Of a DNA stretch of 54,245 bases, positions 27,960 through 36,452 are shown one piece after another. How positions within the stretch are numbered: position 1 is the stretch's first letter; each line of letters starts with the position of its first letter. The stretch is from Gracilaria domingensis (taxonomy: Eukaryota; Rhodophyta; Florideophyceae; Gracilariales; Gracilariaceae). The stretch is taken from the NCBI GenBank assembly GCA_022539475.1, contig VCMS01000447.1, forward strand, positions 1 through 54,245, given 5' to 3'. Made by a program: the position numbers and the translations under genes. The notes beneath the pieces were generated by a model. The model saw nothing but the letters and a program-made list of their open reading frames with translations. It searched no databases and was not told the origin of the DNA.

Positions 27960-30944
27960 TCAATATGTGGTCGATGTTTGTTGCGGGGGTAAAACCTCGA
28001 AATACCGGACGAATGCCACCTCTGGTGCGGTAAGTGCGGAATCAAGGAGAGATATTCGAATCAGAGCGACTACCTGGGCAACCCAAGTCTCTGAATCTTC
28101 TCCGCTTACCAATACAGTGGAAAACTTTGGCTTTCTACTGGGACCAAATGCTGGAGAAGCGAAGACACGTTGGATGATGGGGTATTTGGGTCGTCCAAGC
28201 TTAAGTGCCTTAGAAGACGAATCGAAGTGTTCAAGAGTCGGAACGAAACCGACTTTCACGAGGGCCGAATTCACCAGAGTTATCCTTGTCTTTTCTGGGA
28301 AGTATGTAATAGAGTGCTCATCCAGTGTTTCTTTCACGAGACTGAGGAAAGGAGGAAGGGCCTGTTCACCAATTTGATCAAGAATCGACCTTGTGTCCGT
28401 ACTTGAGAACATTTCTCTAACAGCAGTCCATGTTTTTGAACTGGACATACTTGAAACACAATGTTGAAGAGCTCGTAAAGTGAAAGAACGCCCTCTCATT
28501 GCAAACCGAGGAAGCTGTGTGGAAGTTCCTGGTAAACCTGGATTACGCTGGTAAGGAGTATTGCCATTCCATTGCTTTCTAACATGTCCGTGCTCAATGG
28601 AGCGAATAGTCTCCTCCACAGCCGTTGCTGTTCTTCTGGACGTCTTTTTGTAGTGTCTTTTAAATAGCAGGTGTGCATGTTCGTATATGCCTGCGTCGTA
28701 GTACTTGATACTTCCCAGACGGCGAATATCGTCCACGAGATGATCGAGAAGATGAAACTTCAGAGTTCCCAGTCTGGAGGGATGACAATCCGCCAGAGTC
28801 TTTGTTGCGGAACGCTTGAAGGCTTTAATCTCCGAACTAAGACACAGGAAGGAGCTTTCAGTCCAATACGGGTCACGATTGTATCTGAATAAGGTCGAAA
28901 GCAAGTCCGAGTACTGGGAGAAAACTGTTGTGATTGGGGCAACGTCCTGTTCTCCACAGCATATGTCAAAGAATGCTCCTATGAAGAGAAAGACCATGTC
29001 AAGTGCTTTGTAGTTTTTGGCCTCCAGCATTCCACGGAGACCGTCTTTCGTGAAGATACCATTCAAAGATTTGCCTTTCTCCTGCGTGGAGAAATCGATA
29101 TGTAAACCTTTGGCAGGAGAATCGCGTTCTATGGCAGCTAGAATTGCGTTTGCATGGTTGAGGAGTTGGGTGCGTATCGTTCGAAATGAACGCGATGCAG
29201 ATGTTCCTATTGTGGTGCACAGGGTGTCTGACTGCAGTCTCTCGATTGTGGCCGTTTTTATCAACTTTGAGATGCCGAGATGCAAGTTGTGTAATGGTTC
29301 GAATGAGAACAGACTGTATGGAGACAATCCCGGGATCATTCCAAGGCTTACGGAAGTTTCGAGGAACGAAGGAATGAGAGATATGGAATTTGAACGCATC
29401 AGAGTATCCGCTTGAGATCTCCTCTCCCTCGCACGACGTGGACGTCTTTCCGCCTCGTCTTTTTGTGCATGTTGCAAGATAGCTGTGTATGTCTTTCGGA
29501 TGCTTTTCGTGTGCTTTTGAGAACGTCCGTTGAATGAGGTGGGAATAGGACTGCATAAAGATGAGCGAGGGGCTTTGCATCTATGACACGGGCTTTCTGT
29601 TTTGGTCCCATGAAGAATGGACAGAATGTCCTTAGCCTCAGGAATATCCGCACAACAACTTGCAAGCAGAGGATGGCACACTCGACTTAGTTTGTCTTCG
29701 CCGATGAACTGAAAACCTTTCTGCGTGAGATTTAGAATGGGCTCCAGGACTTGACGGAGAGATTCTTGAAGGATTTGCATCCTGGACTCGCGTAGAGACT
29801 TGCGAGAAACAAATGGCATTGCGTCTGCTTCAGATGCGGAAACCTCGATCAGTGTGGTAGGGAAGTATGCCACTACTGTGAGGTCATCACGGATACACTT
29901 ACGGCGAAGCTCGTCGGAGAAGTTGAGAAATATGAGGTGAAGAGGATAGGCGGTAACCGATGTTTGCTTTAGAGTTGTTGAAGACTTATCGGTGTATACC
30001 TGCAGAAGACCTACGAAAGATTCACTGTAACTTATTTCTTGGGAGTACCACACTATTCTACTATCCAAAGAGCCCATGAACATTTCCTTAAGTTTTGAGG
30101 TGGCGTCTCTTGCGAGAGAGCCGGACATGGGGTGAGATATTTTCGTGGAGTGGGTCTGAGGTATAGGGTGGAAGAATGTGTTTTCGTTGTTAGCCAACTG
30201 GAGCTGTTTCACAAGTGTCTGAACGGGGTCTCTCGTGTAGAGGGTGGCGCTGAACTTACATCCTTCTGGCGAGACAGTTCTGCGATTGAAACCGTCCTTT
30301 GAGGCGTATCGTTCGAAAATGGCGTTCTTCAGTTCTGTACAGCGCTTGGAACTGGTTATGGTCTCGTTGAATCGCTTTTGCGAGAATCGCGGGTCCCGAA
30401 GTAGCCCAATTAGCTCGTTCGCCTCACGATGACCAAGGTTGGAAGCTACTGAAGCCAGACAAACCGTGAGATAATCCATATGCAAATCACCAAGGGCCTC
30501 CTCAGAAGGCACTGGGCGGGAACTGCTTCCGTGTTCTCGCTCTAATGACGCGGGACCCGGGGAAGGAGAAACACAATGCGAAGTGTCCGGAATGGGAGGG
30601 GCGCACGGAGTGGGGTCGACGATGTCCTCGGACACTGGAGGCTCGGGAAGGCGACAAGGGTCAGTGACCGTTTCGGAAGATGCGAGCGCGCGCGCGGAAA
30701 GCTTGAGACGCTTGCTTCTCCGAATGGGCCGGCTATTGTCGTCTTCCAGCGCTGCTTTCAGACGAAACTGGCAATGGTTGACATGCTGTTGAAGAGATAA
30801 GACTCCTCGGCGAGTAACGAAGGGGCACCCACGCTTCTTATGTGTACAGTAGTAGACCATGGGAAGAAGAAATGAACGAGAAACGACGACAAAGACTGCA
30901 AGGGAAGGGCGTCCGAAGGGAGAAGGAGGTCGAGCGACAGTCAA
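27960..30944 (-). CDS. Plavaka-type DDE transposase (CACTA-related)
   Basis: This is a cut-and-paste transposase of up to 994 residues. The preferred start is Met29 (ATG at 30858-30860), because the N-terminal Zn finger follows at once (C33, C40, H54, H57/C58). The Plavaka core is recognisable: VYTDKSSTT (316-324, first catalytic Asp), then AYPLHLIFLNFSDELRRKC, the family's YP-LTIGN-RRK region. A CAD followed by an ILHG...SPCHRCKAP zinc pair comes next (Asp near 433, Cys 453 and 456), then FEPLHNLHLGISK (548-560). A Ser/Pro-rich linker separates the finger from the core (about 60-150). No stop or frameshift interrupts it, so it may be intact. Neighbouring SET and coiled-coil genes face it and may be passengers. 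Terminal inverted repeats could not be located; one side falls in the gap. Confidence 0.8.
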   Translation of the reverse strand: MTVARPPSPFGRPSLAVFVVVSRSFLLPMVYYCTHKKRGCPFVTRRGVLSLQQHVNHCQFRLKAALEDDNSRPIRRSKRLKLSARALASSETVTDPCRLPEPPVSEDIVDPTPCAPPIPDTSHCVSPSPGPASLEREHGSSSRPVPSEEALGDLHMDYLTVCLASVASNLGHREANELIGLLRDPRFSQKRFNETITSSKRCTELKNAIFERYASKDGFNRRTVSPEGCKFSATLYTRDPVQTLVKQLQLANNENTFFHPIPQTHSTKISHPMSGSLARDATSKLKEMFMGSLDSRIVWYSQEISYSESFVGLLQVYTDKSSTTLKQTSVTAYPLHLIFLNFSDELRRKCIRDDLTVVAYFPTTLIEVSASEADAMPFVSRKSLRESRMQILQESLRQVLEPILNLTQKGFQFIGEDKLSRVCHPLLASCCADIPEAKDILSILHGTKTESPCHRCKAPRSSLCSPIPTSFNGRSQKHTKSIRKTYTAILQHAQKDEAERRPRRARERRSQADTLMRSNSISLIPSFLETSVSLGMIPGLSPYSLFSFEPLHNLHLGISKLIKTATIERLQSDTLCTTIGTSASRSFRTIRTQLLNHANAILAAIERDSPAKGLHIDFSTQEKGKSLNGIFTKDGLRGMLEAKNYKALDMVFLFIGAFFDICCGEQDVAPITTVFSQYSDLLSTLFRYNRDPYWTESSFLCLSSEIKAFKRSATKTLADCHPSRLGTLKFHLLDHLVDDIRRLGSIKYYDAGIYEHAHLLFKRHYKKTSRRTATAVEETIRSIEHGHVRKQWNGNTPYQRNPGLPGTSTQLPRFAMRGRSFTLRALQHCVSSMSSSKTWTAVREMFSSTDTRSILDQIGEQALPPFLSLVKETLDEHSITYFPEKTRITLVNSALVKVGFVPTLEHFDSSSKALKLGRPKYPIIQRVFASPAFGPSRKPKFSTVLVSGEDSETWVAQVVALIRISLLDSALTAPEVAFVRYFEVLPPQQTSTTY

Positions 30945-31403
30945 TATCGACGTGTTGCTCAGAACGGAGAATATATTTTGAGTTTAAATCACGTGCTTTC
31001 GTTCAAAAAGGAACGTAGGTACACGTCGACCTCAACACAAGGGTGTACTTCTCGTATTATCTACCACTGGTTATAAACCTGTGGTTTCCCAGCGTTGTAC
31101 GCTGTACACTTGTCCAATCTCGCACAGAAAAATAAATCTCTTCCCTCCGCCGCCGCCCCCGCCCGTCCGAGGTCCGACCTTTTGTTACCGTCGTGATTAG
31201 GCGTACCTCATTCTCTTTCTCCGCCCTCGTCGGACGCCTCCATAAAGCGGACAGCATCCGTATCTCACGGATGTATTCCGTGCAGTCTTTTCGTACGTGC
31301 TTCCATTTCCTTCTACGTATCTTTGTTCTAAACTAACCAATCCTCACCACGTCTCTTCGCGCTCTGCGACATGTACACGGCAAGAAAACGGCTTTGGGTT
31401 ACT
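30945..31403. other. Upstream region of the transposase, no gene recognised
   Basis: Short open frames only. A CCGCC-rich patch lies at about 31147-31170. It presumably contains the transposase promoter; no clear TATA or known motif is visible on the minus strand. Confidence 0.4.
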
Positions 31404-31542
31404 TTTGCGAGTTACTAGGTCCCTCGACTTTTGTAGCGCAACGTTTCTGTTTTGCTCTATCAATGGTACGTTATATCGCATTTCAACTGTATCCAACGGA
31501 GCATTGACTAACATATGGATACTTTCTGCTTGCGTATACAGG
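31404..31542 (+). repeat. Duplicated block, copy 1, with an intron-like segment
   Basis: It matches 31777-31916 at about 90% or better. Inside is a 76-nt segment with GTACGT at the left (31466), TTGACTAAC as a possible branch site and TATACAG at the right end (31541), the layout of a short spliceosomal intron. Confidence 0.6.
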
Positions 31543-31730
31543 AAAACGACCAATTTCATTTCGTCTCTCAAGATCGATCTCTGGCTGTTCGGGATAGGCG
31601 ATTCTGGTACTTGGTTGGGACAGAGGCTGCTCTCTCGTTTATCGCATCTTGCGGTATGTTTGCTGCATGGGCATTCTTGGTGTCCTTGCTTGTGAGTTCT
31701 CGCTTCGACACCTTTCGCGCTTTACGATGA
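31515..31730 (+). CDS. Possible exon or small ORF with one hydrophobic segment
   Basis: The 71-codon frame contains AALSFIASCGMFAAWAFLVSLLV, long enough for one membrane span, followed by a basic tail. It begins within the intron-like segment and lies between the two duplicated blocks, so the real exon would begin at about 31542. No family recognised; it may be chance. Confidence 0.25.
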   Translation: MDTFCLRIQENDQFHFVSQDRSLAVRDRRFWYLVGTEAALSFIASCGMFAAWAFLVSLLVSSRFDTFRALR

Positions 31731-31776
31731 TGGTGGGCTGGTATTCTAACCGATCCCTTTCCTTCTTCTTTTTCAT

Positions 31777-31916
31777 TTTGCGAGTTACTAGGTCCCTCGA
31801 CTTTTCTAGCGCAACGTTTCTGTTTTGCTCTTATCAATGGTACGTTCCATCGCATTTCAAAAGTATCCAACGGATCATTGACTAACTTATGGATACTTTC
31901 TGCTTGCGTATACAGG
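31777..31916 (+). repeat. Duplicated block, copy 2, with an intron-like segment
   Basis: The copy 2 intron-like segment is 31840-31915, again exactly 76 nt, GTACGT to TATACAG. The offset from copy 1 is 373 bp. Differences include GCTCTTATC for GCTCTATC and a few substitutions. Confidence 0.6.
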
Positions 31917-31961
31917 TAAATGATTTTTGATGCGGACGTAACTCACGAGTTGCAGGTGCAG

Positions 31962-32013
31962 GTTCCTCAAGTAGGGAACCATGCATCTGGACATGGTTCC
32001 CTACATGAGGAAC
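31962..32013. repeat. Long hairpin 1 (22-bp arms, one mismatch)
   Basis: Arms 31962-31983 and 31992-32013 are complementary except at one central position, with an 8-nt loop. Each arm contains GTAGGGAACC or its complement, so smaller internal hairpins are also possible. Confidence 0.85.
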
Positions 32014-32014
32014 G

Positions 32015-32047
32015 GAGAGGATGAGGCGCGAAGCGCCTCATCCTCTC
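32015..32047. repeat. Long hairpin 2 (15-bp perfect arms, 3-nt loop)
   Basis: Arms 32015-32029 (GAGAGGATGAGGCGC) and 32033-32047 are perfectly complementary around GAA. It starts two bases after hairpin 1. Confidence 0.9.
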
Positions 32048-32080
32048 GGAGTGCGTATTTGTTCTACCGATACAGCCGAT

Positions 32081-32126
32081 GGTGGACGTGCAGTCTGCGG
32101 CATCTGCCGCAGATTGCGCCTACACC
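32081..32126. repeat. Long hairpin 3 (about 13-bp arms, one G-T pair)
   Basis: Arms 32090-32102 and 32105-32117 pair with one G-T, with GGTG/CACC (32081-32084/32123-32126) able to extend the stem. Third in a row within 170 bp. Confidence 0.8.
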
Positions 32127-32226
32127 CGCTCCATCATGGAGATATGGTACATGTAATATAGCGAAGTAGTGGTTAGCAAAAGCGGTCGATAGAAGAATAG
32201 ATACGAATAAAACGATATGATTTCAT
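32127..32226. other. No feature seen
   Basis: Short AT-rich unique stretch between the hairpins and the tandem duplication. Confidence 0.4.
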
Positions 32227-32866
32227 AATGGGCATCATCTGTACTAGCACCAGTATTCCATGCGTTGCAGGGTATCATTCCGCAGAAGTTATCGTGCAAT
32301 GTGCACCTTAATGGAAACTGAACCTAGACTTCGCGAAATACAGTTCAGGTAGCCCTCGACTAAAGAACTAGCACGAGTGGAAAACCCACCAGTATTTACT
32401 GCACAGCGATTCTGGACGACCCAAGCAATTATCTGCAAATTTTGAAATAATTGATCTCGATATTTTTTCAAAAAATTTACTGGACGACCCTTGCCACTTT
32501 CTGGACGACCCTCGCCAAAAACTAGCATCTGCAAGAGACAGACGATAATGGACATCATCTGTACTAGGAACAGTATTCCATGCGTTGCAGGGTATCATTC
32601 CGAAGAAGCTATCGTGTAATGTGCACCCTAATGGAAACAAAACCTAGACTTCGCGAAGTACCGTTCAGGTAGCCCTCGACTAAAGAACTAGCACGAGTGG
32701 AAAACCCACCAGTATTTACTGCACAGCGATTCTGGACGACCCAAGCAATTATCTTCAAATTTTGAAATAATTGATCTCGATATTTTTTCAAAAAATTTAC
32801 TGTACGACCCTTGCCACTTTCTGGACGACCCTCGCCAAAAACTAGCATCTGCAAGAGACAGACGGT
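32227..32866. repeat. 320-bp tandem duplication with internal CTGGACGACC repeats
   Basis: Two copies (32227-32546 and 32547-32866) at an exact 320-bp offset, about 95% identical. Each unit holds three TCTGGACGACC/ACTGGACGACC motifs and an AT-rich inverted repeat (AAATTTTGAAATAAT ... TTTCAAAAAATTT). It opens with TAATGG-CATCATCTGTACTAG. Unknown family; it is directly joined to an A LTR fragment at about 32868. Confidence 0.8.
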
Positions 32867-32867
32867 A

Positions 32868-33022
32868 ATGCATATGACCATTTGCAGTAGTCAATCAGAA
32901 GCCCGTTTCACGTCCACTTTGTGCAGAGGCGCATATGCGCTTCTCTAAGGACACCCTCTAAACCAGCCCATGCTCCCCAGCACTTTTGGTTTTCAGTGAC
33001 AGCACAGGGTCAACATCCAACA
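32868..33022 (-). repeat. Family A LTR fragment (first 155 bp of the element strand)
   Basis: Contains the CAGTAG-CAATCA box, the GCGCATATGCGC palindrome (near 32931-32942) and the LTR terminus CATCCAACA at 33022. The rest of the LTR is absent. Confidence 0.85.
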
Positions 33023-33346
33023 TCGGTTGTTGTTCTCTGTCTGAATCGGGACCTGTCACCTTTGTTATCGTACGAAGTGTGAGTGAGCTGATCAGAGAAA
33101 GTGGCAAAAGGGGAATATTTACATAACATCCAAATTGTACAGAACAGCACTTTGATCTTGTTATACTGGTGGTACAGTACAGCTCTGGACTTGGACACAC
33201 GCTAACTGCATCTGGTGTTTGGTTGTGGCCGGTTGACATCATAAGGTTTAAGTGTAGTAATGTTGGGTTCCTCACCACCAGACCTGTTACTTAGCATGTA
33301 CATGGCCAGCAGCGCTCGTTGCTTGAAGTCAGTAACAGAGGAAGGG
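33023..33346 (+). mobile_element. Family B internal 3' end, plus orientation
   Basis: Homologous, on the opposite strand, to 19264-19480, and ends in GTTGCTTGAAGTCAGTAACA + GAGGAAGGG (polypurine tract). A second purine site (GGCAAAAGGGGAATATTTAC, about 33101-33120) corresponds to the internal polypurine-like site of the other B copy. No gene. Confidence 0.7.
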
Positions 33347-34299
33347 TGTTGGAAGTCATGCTGTCACTCACATCAAGCAATTGAGATGTGTCGAGTTTAG
33401 AATGGTACCTTGGTATGTGAAACCGAGATTGATATTGTTCTGTTTGGTATACTATGTTGCTGTGTGGTATACTCAGTATGGGTTGAACGTTTATGTCTAC
33501 ATTGGAATGCTGTCGTTCATCTGGGATGACCAAAAGGTACAACGATGAAAGCTTGTACAGTGGTCATGGAGTACAGGTTGCAAGGCCATGTATGTGAACA
33601 CATGGTACAGGTTGCAGCACTGTTAGTGTTGTGAATTCTACATCATGTTTGGGTTGTGCTACATGCACATGTGTGTGTATGGATGAATGGAACATGTTGC
33701 AGCTGAGTGACTGACGTCATCTGGTTTACAGGTACTTGTTGATGATGTGGGACTTGGGTGTCTGGCACGTACACATTACGGTGTCGTGTACGGATTACAG
33801 CGTGCAAGCAACACGTGAAGTGTGCTGTGATGTTCCGTAAGCATGTCTGGTCACAATAGTGAGGTGTTGCATTGTGTGTATGCATGGTCGCGTTGCTTTG
33901 GTTTGCTGTCATATTGTTGACTGCATCGATGTGTGGTGCTTGTGGTGTACTGTCGAAATGTGTCGGTACACTGTCACGGACGTGCATGGCTACTAACATT
34001 GGTGTGAATTGTTGTGCATTGTTGTGCACTGTTGTGCGTTGTTGTGTACTGCTGTTGTAAGCAGTTTGGCACTATTACCATGTTATGTCTGTAGATGATT
34101 GGTAGTATTGAGTGTGTCTCTGGTTAGTGAGTTGCATGTTGGTCAGAGTTGAAGTTGCATGATTAAGTAGCGAAGAAGTCCTATATAAATTGTGACTCAA
34201 GCACCTCCATGTAAATCTGAGCCAGAGCTGGCGAACTTCCTTTGCATCCCCGCAATCCTTCCTCATGTCAACTTTCCGATCCCAGCTATAACCTCTAAC
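33347..34299 (+). repeat. Family B 3' LTR (953 bp), diverged
   Basis: Starts TGTTGGAAGTCATGCTGTCAC and ends CTATAACCTCTAAC. It has the TTGTGCATTGTTGTGC tract near 34010-34050 and a TATATAAA box near 34182-34190. It is clearly older than the pair at 11364/21756. Confidence 0.88.
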
Positions 34300-34393
34300 G
34301 AAGGGAAAACAGCGAAGCAAGTGAACGGCGGTGAGGGAGAGCGGCGATACACGAACGATAACGGCAGAGGTCAGCGGGGCTGGGCCCATAACC
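34300..34393 (-). mobile_element. Family A leader fragment with primer-binding site
   Basis: Matches the LTR-proximal part of the A2 leader (18365-18475). The reversed primer site GCTGGGCCCATAACC is at 34379-34393. Confidence 0.8.
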
Positions 34394-34447
34394 TGATGGA
34401 GGTTATAGCTGGGAAGAGAAGGTTGAGAAAAAGAATGGGTGGAATGA
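34394..34447 (-). repeat. Family A-type LTR fragment
   Basis: TGATGGAGGTTATAGCTGGG, following the primer site, is the 3' end of a 5' LTR on the minus strand. It is cut by a C LTR after 54 bp. Confidence 0.8.
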
Positions 34448-35176
34448 TAACGCAACGTGCGCAGGTTAGACAAAGGGAAGTGAGAAAAATGTGAACAAGA
34501 TGGGTAAAACAAACAAGGGAGGTAGGCCACCTTCGACCGAGTTTAGTGATCGGGGACGATCGCAACCTACTAGTACCAACCGCGCACCGCCGCCGTCGCT
34601 GCATGCGACATAACAGCACACGCTGTCAAAGTGTACACCTTGACAACGAAAGCGCGCGCAAATCATAATACGAATCCAAAACAACTAAATCAAACCGCGC
34701 CAAATCAAATGCCAACTCCATGATCCATAAATCGTTCTAAAAAATCAACAATTTCCATCTGGCGCAACAAACCCCCTCGCGCAGCTCAGAATCGCACATT
34801 CGCTCCAAAACCGTTCGTATTACCCTAGAATCGCACATAAAGCAAAACCCGCCTAGAACAGCCTCTATTTGCACATTCTCAGCTACCGCATAACTGGCCA
34901 GCACTAGCACACTTCAGCCAATCACAGCGCCCCACTTGTAGCATCCGCCACTCCTGCCCTATACATCCAGGCACACTTGTCCATACTATGTTGGATACAA
35001 GAATTTGCAGTAGCTAATCATATTGCAGTATCACGTTGGGTTTTCGGAGAGGCGCATATGCGCTTTTCGCGCTAGAGTGCCCAAAAGTGCCCATGCTCCC
35101 CTGCAACTTTGTGCTCCAGGTACCTGGAGACACATTGAAGGACTGCCAGGCACCGGACCCTATCCAAACATCAACA
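34448..35176 (-). repeat. Family C LTR (729 bp)
   Basis: Matches 6497-7224 (about 93-95% by eye). Plus-strand ends are TAACGCAACG and CATCAACA. The flanks (AATGA, TGTGG) do not match and come from A LTR sequence in opposite orientations, so a rearrangement followed insertion. Confidence 0.88.
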
Positions 35177-35209
35177 TGTGGCGCTAATGGGTTGTTTCCG
35201 GGATACACG
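35177..35209 (+). repeat. 33-bp family A LTR fragment
   Basis: TGTGGCGCTAATGGGTTGTT and the following bases equal the mid-LTR segment at about 1568-1600. Confidence 0.7.
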
Positions 35210-35450
35210 TGATGGAGGTTATAGTTGGAAAGGGAAGGTTGAGAGAAAGGATGGGGGGAAGGAAGAGAAGTTCGCCAGCTCCGGCTCGGAATTTAATTGG
35301 AGGTGCTCGAGTCACCGCTTATATAGAACTACTTTGCGCAACCATCGCACAACTCCAACTCCAAGCAATACCTAAAACACTGGCGAGAAACACTCAATAC
35401 TACCAATCATCTTCTAGCATGACATGGTAACACTCCCACACTATCATCGC
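35210..35450 (-). repeat. Family A-type LTR fragment (241 bp)
   Basis: Starts TGATGGAGGTTATAGTTGG and includes the reversed TATA box near 35320. It is cut after CTATCATCGC by the LTR at 35451. Confidence 0.85.
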
Positions 35451-36093
35451 TGTTGGATGTCGATCCTGTGCTGTCACTGAGAACCAAAAGTGCTGGGGAG
35501 CATGGGCTGTTTTGGAGGGTGCCGTTGGAAATGCGCATATGCGCCTCTGCGCAAACTCAACGTGAAACGGGCTTCTGATTGGCTACTGCAAATGGTCATA
35601 TGCAGTGTGGCTTGTACAAGTGTTGTGGCGCTAATGGGTTCTTTCCGGGGTACACGTGTGTAGCTAGTACACTGGGCATGCTGTACATGATGCACAGAGT
35701 ACACACGTATGTATGTGGACATGTAGGACAGCTTGGTGTATCTTGGGCACTATGGTGAAGAGTTGATGCGGTGTCAAGAGGATTACAGTGTGTTGTTGTT
35801 GGTGACGTAGGACTTGGAGTGAGTTTGTGTTGAGTTGTTGTTGGTGAGCTTGTACGTAACTGTTATGGTGTCGTGTAGGGATTACAGTGTGTTGGCACTA
35901 TGTGAATATGTGCATGGTCATGGTTATGTGTAGGCACGTAACTTGTTGTGCACTGTTGTGCTTTGTTTTGCTCTGTTGTTGTAAGCTGCCGTGATAATGT
36001 GGGAGTTTTACAATGTTATGTTAGAAGATAATTGGTAGTATTGAGTGTCTCTGATTAGTGAGTTGCATGTTGGTCAGAATTGGGGTCGCATGA
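35451..36093 (+). repeat. A/B chimeric LTR, left part, split by element D
   Basis: The first 590 bp are family A (TGTTGGATGTCGATCC onward, with GCGCATATGCGC near 35533). After about 36045 it reads GATTAGTGAGTTGCATGTTG, which is family B. It continues at 41689. CATGA (36089-36093) is the D target duplication. Confidence 0.82.
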
Positions 36094-36419
36094 TGTAGAC
36101 CAATTCAACACTTGTTGCTGTCAGTAAAAGACACCGGTCTTTTACCTGCTCACGGGAGCGGCGAGCGAGAAACAAACGCGGGCACTGACGCAGGTCAGAT
36201 GCTTTAGCAGTAGATAGTTTATTGTGCGACGGTAGTTTCTGCCAGAGAAGAACGCGATAGAGAAGCAGTTCTATCTCTAACAGGTATATAACTATCCGGC
36301 CCAATACAAACACTTGTCGATACACTATAGTGTAACAATTTTCGATACACTATAGTGTATCGATAATAAGAAAGATGCAATGTTGACGTTTGATACAAAG
36401 CTGTGAACTATTCTTAAGA
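36094..36419 (-). repeat. D 3' LTR (326 bp)
   Basis: Contains two palindromes (36321-36334 and 36342-36363), a reversed TATA-like ATAGTTATATACC near 36283-36295, and AAAAGACACCGGTCTTTT, an 18-nt inverted repeat near 36126-36143. Confidence 0.88.
36321..36363. promoter_or_regulatory. Paired palindromes TACACTATAGTGTA in the D LTR
   Basis: A 14-nt and a 22-nt perfect palindrome share the core TACACTATAGTGTA, 21 bp apart, in the LTR upstream part. Both are conserved in the other LTR (41585-41598 and 41606-41627) although the LTRs differ elsewhere. They look like a dimeric protein-binding site; function is inference. Confidence 0.65.
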
Positions 36420-36452
36420 TTCGGTATGTTTTTGAACGTGAACGTCGTGACA

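Noticed and set aside
36094..36110. D LTR boundary placed at AACACTTGTTG
   Set aside because: The alternative boundary TGTAGACC...AACA gives TG/CA ends and a matching CATGA duplication; the shorter one gives neither, though it would provide a TGG-type primer site.
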